From assembly GCA_035541455.1 (NCBI GenBank), contig DATKNH010000096.1, forward strand, positions 1 through 34,878: DNA of 34,878 nucleotides. Direction: 5' to 3'. This document shows, one piece after another, positions 32,483-34,878 of the stretch. Both the position numbers and the translations under genes were made by a program. Position 1 is the first letter of the stretch. Each line of letters begins with the position of its first letter. This DNA is from Syntrophorhabdales bacterium (lineage in GTDB: Bacteria > Desulfobacterota > Syntrophorhabdia > Syntrophorhabdales > WCHB1-27). The notes under the pieces were generated by a model that was not told the origin of the DNA, did no database searches, and worked only from the letters and a program-made list of their open reading frames with translations.

Positions 32483-33262
32483 TTACCCTGCAGTGTAACC
32501 GCCATCAACGTAGACGATTGAGCCGGTCATGAAGTCGGATGCCTTTGATGACAGGAATATCACGGTTCCTATAAAATCTTCCGGCTCCCCCAATCTGCCT
32601 ATGGGAATGCGGGCGAGAAAGGTTTTGTAGGCTGCCTGGTCATCGAACATCCACTGGGTCAGTTCCGTCCGGAATACTGTCGGCGCAATCGCATTTACGT
32701 TGATCTTGTGTGGACCCCATTCACAGCCAAGGGATTTGGTTATCAGGTTGACCGCGGCCTTAGACGGGCTGTAGGCCGCATAGCGGGCCATGCCCAGCAT
32801 ACCTCTGGTGGAAGAGACGAGCACTGCTTTGCCGCCTCTACCCTGCTCAATCATTACACGGCCTGCCTCCTTACAGAAGAGCCACGTGCCTTTCACGTTC
32901 ACGTCCATGATCTCCTGCCACTGTTCAACCGGCTGATCCACGATTGTGTTGACCTTGTTTACTCCTGCTGCCGTGATCAGTATGTCTATGCCGCCGAATG
33001 TCTTGACCGTGTCTGCGACCACACGCTGTACATCGGCATGCTTGACGGGATCGCCTGCCGAGAAGGCTGCCTGTCCGCCCCCATCGCGAATCTCTTTGGC
33101 GATCTCTTCCAGTTTCGGGACGTTTCTGCCCGTCAACATCACCTTGGCGCCTGCCGCAGCGAGGCCTTTTGATGCTGCCTTGCCGAAGCCGCCGGTGGCC
33201 CCGGTGATGAGTGCAACTTTTCCGCTTACGTCGAATAGCTCCTGAATGTTTTGTCTGTTCAT
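32483..33262 (-). CDS. Short-chain dehydrogenase/reductase; candidate phloroglucinol reductase
   Basis: A 259-residue classical SDR. Cofactor motif TGATGGFG (20-27), the 'NNAG' position as TAAG, catalytic Ser150/151 in LVSSTRGM, Tyr164 and Lys168 in YSPSK, and the C-terminal YVDGGYTAG typical of the family. TGRN after the second strand (44-47) suggests preference for NADPH. The start was moved from 33346 to the ATG at 33262, which has GAGGAG eight bases upstream and a normal SDR N-terminus. The neighbour hydrolase and dehydrogenase make reduction of phloroglucinol to dihydrophloroglucinol a reasonable guess; FabG-like ketoreductase is the plain alternative. Family certain, substrate inferred. 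Confidence 0.9.
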   Translation of the reverse strand: MNRQNIQELFDVSGKVALITGATGGFGKAASKGLAAAGAKVMLTGRNVPKLEEIAKEIRDGGGQAAFSAGDPVKHADVQRVVADTVKTFGGIDILITAAGVNKVNTIVDQPVEQWQEIMDVNVKGTWLFCKEAGRVMIEQGRGGKAVLVSSTRGMLGMARYAAYSPSKAAVNLITKSLGCEWGPHKINVNAIAPTVFRTELTQWMFDDQAAYKTFLARIPIGRLGEPEDFIGTVIFLSSKASDFMTGSIVYVDGGYTAG

Positions 33263-33292
33263 TGGTTGTCTCCTCATTAAGGAAGTGAACGC

Positions 33293-33380
33293 GATGAAGC
33301 GATGAAGCGTGGAAGCGGGAAAAACCAGAGAGCCAAGAAACGGCACTTCATGTTTGGTAGTTCCGCATCATCGCTTCATC
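33293..33380. repeat. Word-type inverted repeat between cupin and SDR genes
   Basis: GATGAAGCGATGA (33293-33305) is matched exactly in inverted orientation by 33368-33380. The left arm itself is a tandem of the word GATGAAGC. The repeat ends three bases from the cupin stop codon. Confidence 0.6.
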
Positions 33381-33382
33381 GG

Positions 33383-33718
33383 TCACGGATAATTAATAAC
33401 AACCAGCATACTTGCCGGCTTGTTGGTCTTGTTTATGATCGCACGCTGTTCATTCGGGCCGATGAAGATTGAATCCCACGGTTTAAGCGTGATCTCTTCC
33501 TTCGGAGTCTGAACCGTTACTTCGCCTTCCAGTACAAAATATATCTTTTCAGTTGGCGTCGCATCCATTTCGGCCCCGCCTCCCGGAAGGAAATGGGAAA
33601 GGCCCATCCAAAACTTTTGAGCGCCTGATTCTTCTTTTCCGTGGAGTCTCATCGCAGTCATGCCGAAGTGCCCCGCCGCGCTGTACTGCTTCACGTCCTT
33701 CAATTCGACTTTCTTCAT
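33383..33718 (-). CDS. Single-domain cupin lacking the usual metal histidines
   Basis: A 111-residue one-barrel cupin. The central motif reads GGGAEMDATPTEKIYFVLEGEVTV and the second DSIFIGPNEQRAIINKT. In ordinary cupins the first has His-x-His and the second a His; here all three are absent, so it is unlikely to bind metal in the standard way. It may be a binding or regulatory protein or a metal-free isomerase. The gene is preceded on its own strand by a strong hairpin and a GGGAGGTG ribosome binding site, and lies between the cyclase-family hydrolase and the SDR, all in one direction. Nothing more specific can be said about its role. Confidence 0.8.
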   Translation of the reverse strand: MKKVELKDVKQYSAAGHFGMTAMRLHGKEESGAQKFWMGLSHFLPGGGAEMDATPTEKIYFVLEGEVTVQTPKEEITLKPWDSIFIGPNEQRAIINKTNKPASMLVVINYP

Positions 33719-33731
33719 TCTGCACCTCCCT

Positions 33732-33852
33732 GGCGTTGCTTCCGGGCAACGCCGTGTTTAGTGTTACGCGTTACGTGTTGAGAACAGCCTGTTGCGAGTT
33801 ACGAGTTGAAGAAAGCACGCTGGCAACAAGCTTGTAACTCGCAACTCGCAAC
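33732..33852. repeat. Hairpin plus word-type inverted repeat upstream of the small cupin
   Basis: A perfect 8-bp hairpin, GGCGTTGC (33732-33739) with GCAACGCC (33746-33753), sits next to the cupin ribosome binding site. Beyond it GTTGCGAGTTACGAGTT (33791-33807) is repeated inverted, with one difference, at about 33836-33852. The 154-bp gap therefore consists mainly of repeats. Confidence 0.55.
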
Positions 33853-33872
33853 GGTACGTTGCCTGCCGCTTC

Positions 33873-34625
33873 TTACTTGTCCACTATTGCCACGAGCCGG
33901 ACTATGGAGCCGTCGCCTTTTACCCATCTTATAGGAAAGCCGGCAATGGTCACACGCTTGCCCGTAACGAGGTCAATATCACCGCCAACGTTTTCCCACC
34001 CCATGATGCCGTTACCGAGAAGCAGCCTGTGGCAGGGTTCCCAGTGCGGAAAATCTTTAATGACGTCATGTCCCTTTTCTCTCTTGTACTCCGCGACGAC
34101 ATCTGGACGGAGAGGTCCGGGGCCATGCGGTCCTATGGCAGTTGCAAGCGGATGATCCAACGCCTGCTGATCAACGCCCACTGCTTTCACACCGCGTTCC
34201 ACGAACCATTCGCCCGCCTCTTTGTAAAGACCGGGACTGTAGCAGAAATACTGCGTGCTGTCGCCCCAGTATTTGTGCCATCCGGTATTGATAATGACGA
34301 TGTCATCCTTCTCGATTTTGGGCCGTGCTTTCTCGAGGTCCTTCGGTGTGATTACTTCCCACTTGCCTTTTGGAATGGAGACGACAACGCCGGTTCCGTA
34401 ATACTTCTCGAGGGGAATCTCATCCGTATAGGCCAGCCCCTCGATCACATGGGCAGGAGAATCAGCGTGCGTCGAGCAGTGCATGACGGTGGTAATCTTC
34501 TGGGAGAGGACTCCCGATTTGGCGTGATAGTGGACGCGTTCGATCTTTACATCCTCGAAATACGGCCACAGCGGCACATTGTGTCCGAAAGGCTGGCTTA
34601 AATCATACAGCTTTGTCTTTGCCAT
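33873..34625 (-). CDS. Cyclase-family metal hydrolase; candidate dihydrophloroglucinol cyclohydrolase
   Basis: A 250-residue protein of the cyclase/kynurenine formamidase-like family. The signature HxGTHxDxPxH appears as HCSTHADSPAH (49-59), with Ser for Gly; its His and Asp residues bind the divalent metal. Further family residues are the VIINTGWHKYWG segment and GVDQQALDHP. Family members open cyclic amides or ketones (kynurenine formamidase, isatin hydrolase). As I recall, the characterised dihydrophloroglucinol ring-opening enzyme of Clostridium scatologenes is of this type, and the SDR and 3-hydroxyacid dehydrogenase downstream fit its neighbours. It has AACCTCC (complement GGAGGTT) as ribosome binding site and a promoter at 34719-34748. 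Family assignment is strong; substrate is inference. Confidence 0.88.
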   Translation of the reverse strand: MAKTKLYDLSQPFGHNVPLWPYFEDVKIERVHYHAKSGVLSQKITTVMHCSTHADSPAHVIEGLAYTDEIPLEKYYGTGVVVSIPKGKWEVITPKDLEKARPKIEKDDIVIINTGWHKYWGDSTQYFCYSPGLYKEAGEWFVERGVKAVGVDQQALDHPLATAIGPHGPGPLRPDVVAEYKREKGHDVIKDFPHWEPCHRLLLGNGIMGWENVGGDIDLVTGKRVTIAGFPIRWVKGDGSIVRLVAIVDK

Positions 34626-34718
34626 CGTACAACCTCCAAAGTTTTTTAGTATGGACGAACCCTGTCTCTGTAGACGTGAGTGCTTTTCGTCTCATCCAAT
34701 TTTTCGGCTACGGGTCCC

Positions 34719-34748
34719 ATTATGCCACCCTTTGGTCATGCTTTTCAA
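34719..34748 (-). promoter_or_regulatory. Probable promoter for the ring-cleavage operon
   Basis: On the minus strand TTGAAA (34743-34748) and CATAAT (34719-34724) are separated by 18 bases, each one mismatch from consensus. Transcription would begin about 85 nt before the cyclase-family gene. Confidence 0.5.
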
Positions 34749-34781
34749 GCACTTTAGGGGCTCACGGCAAATCAATATTCG

Positions 34782-34878
34782 TCACAGCTTAAAAAGCCTC
34801 TCCGCATTCAGATGGTAGATTTTCTCTTTATCCTCTGTACTTATTGGTGTCCTCTCGACAAGCTCTACGGATTCTTTC
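34782..34878 (-). CDS. Amidohydrolase-2 family protein, C-terminal fragment cut by window edge
   Basis: The last 31 codons of a minus-strand gene enter from the right edge and stop at TGA (34782-34784). The end reads EKIYHLNAERLFKL, the usual C-terminus of amidohydrolase-2 (PF04909-type) proteins, which close with 'NAxRLfgL'. This family includes metal-dependent hydrolases and non-oxidative aromatic acid decarboxylases such as gamma-resorcylate decarboxylase, which would suit this neighbourhood by making resorcinol or pyrogallol from the matching benzoic acids. With only the tail visible, the choice between hydrolase and decarboxylase cannot be made. The promoter at 34719-34748 lies after its stop. 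Confidence 0.6.
   Translation of the reverse strand, partial: KESVELVERTPISTEDKEKIYHLNAERLFKL

Overview
The window looks like chromosome from a strictly anaerobic or fermentative/syntrophic bacterium, most plausibly a member of the former Deltaproteobacteria (Desulfobacterota, Syntrophorhabdus-like). This is inference from gene content: two selenocysteine (Sec) genes, TRAP and Liv-type organic-acid transporters, molybdenum enzymes and aromatic-type catabolic genes. No rRNA, tRNA, CRISPR array, transposase or phage gene was seen.

Left part (1-8983). The 5' half of a universal stress protein gene runs off the left edge on the minus strand. A strong sigma70-type promoter at 600-628 then drives a plus-strand block: a DctP/DctQ/DctM TRAP transporter, a three-subunit molybdenum hydroxylase (2Fe-2S, molybdopterin and FAD subunits, the last with an extra Fe-S insert), and an atypical dihydrodipicolinate synthase/N-acetylneuraminate lyase-family protein. 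The block ends at a bidirectional terminator (8950-8983).

Right part (9017-34878). Every gene here is on the minus strand. In transcription order they are: an amidohydrolase fragment; a cyclase-family hydrolase; a small cupin; a short-chain dehydrogenase (SDR); a 3-hydroxyacyl-CoA dehydrogenase-like protein; an acetoacetyl-CoA synthetase; an Fe-S flavoprotein; a Tat-exported metallophosphoesterase; a CuA-type cupredoxin; a small membrane protein; the large (with an SCP2-like N-terminal extension) and small subunits of a pyrogallol-phloroglucinol transhydroxylase/resorcinol hydroxylase-type enzyme; an FmdE-like protein; an OsmC-family selenoprotein; a TAXI binding protein; a bicupin; a Liv-type ABC transporter (G, F, K, H, M); and a formate dehydrogenase made of a 4Fe-4S/GltD-like flavoprotein and a Sec-containing catalytic subunit.

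How they may work together (inference). The transhydroxylase, SDR, cyclase-family hydrolase, 3-hydroxyacid dehydrogenase and acetoacetyl-CoA synthetase match, step by step, the known anaerobic route from pyrogallol or resorcinol-type phenols through phloroglucinol, dihydrophloroglucinol and 3-hydroxy-5-oxohexanoate to acetoacetate and acetoacetyl-CoA. The formate dehydrogenase with its GltD-like module could supply NADPH for ring reduction, and the three transport systems could import aromatic or other organic acids. Two in-frame TGA codons (fdhA codon 365 and osmC codon 65) each have a SECIS-like hairpin at the right distance, so neither gene is broken. Intergenic spaces carry two kinds of repetitive DNA: arrays of short hairpins sharing a linker, with a 17-nt core present both at 1805 and, inverted, at 21513; and inverted repeats built from short repeated words.
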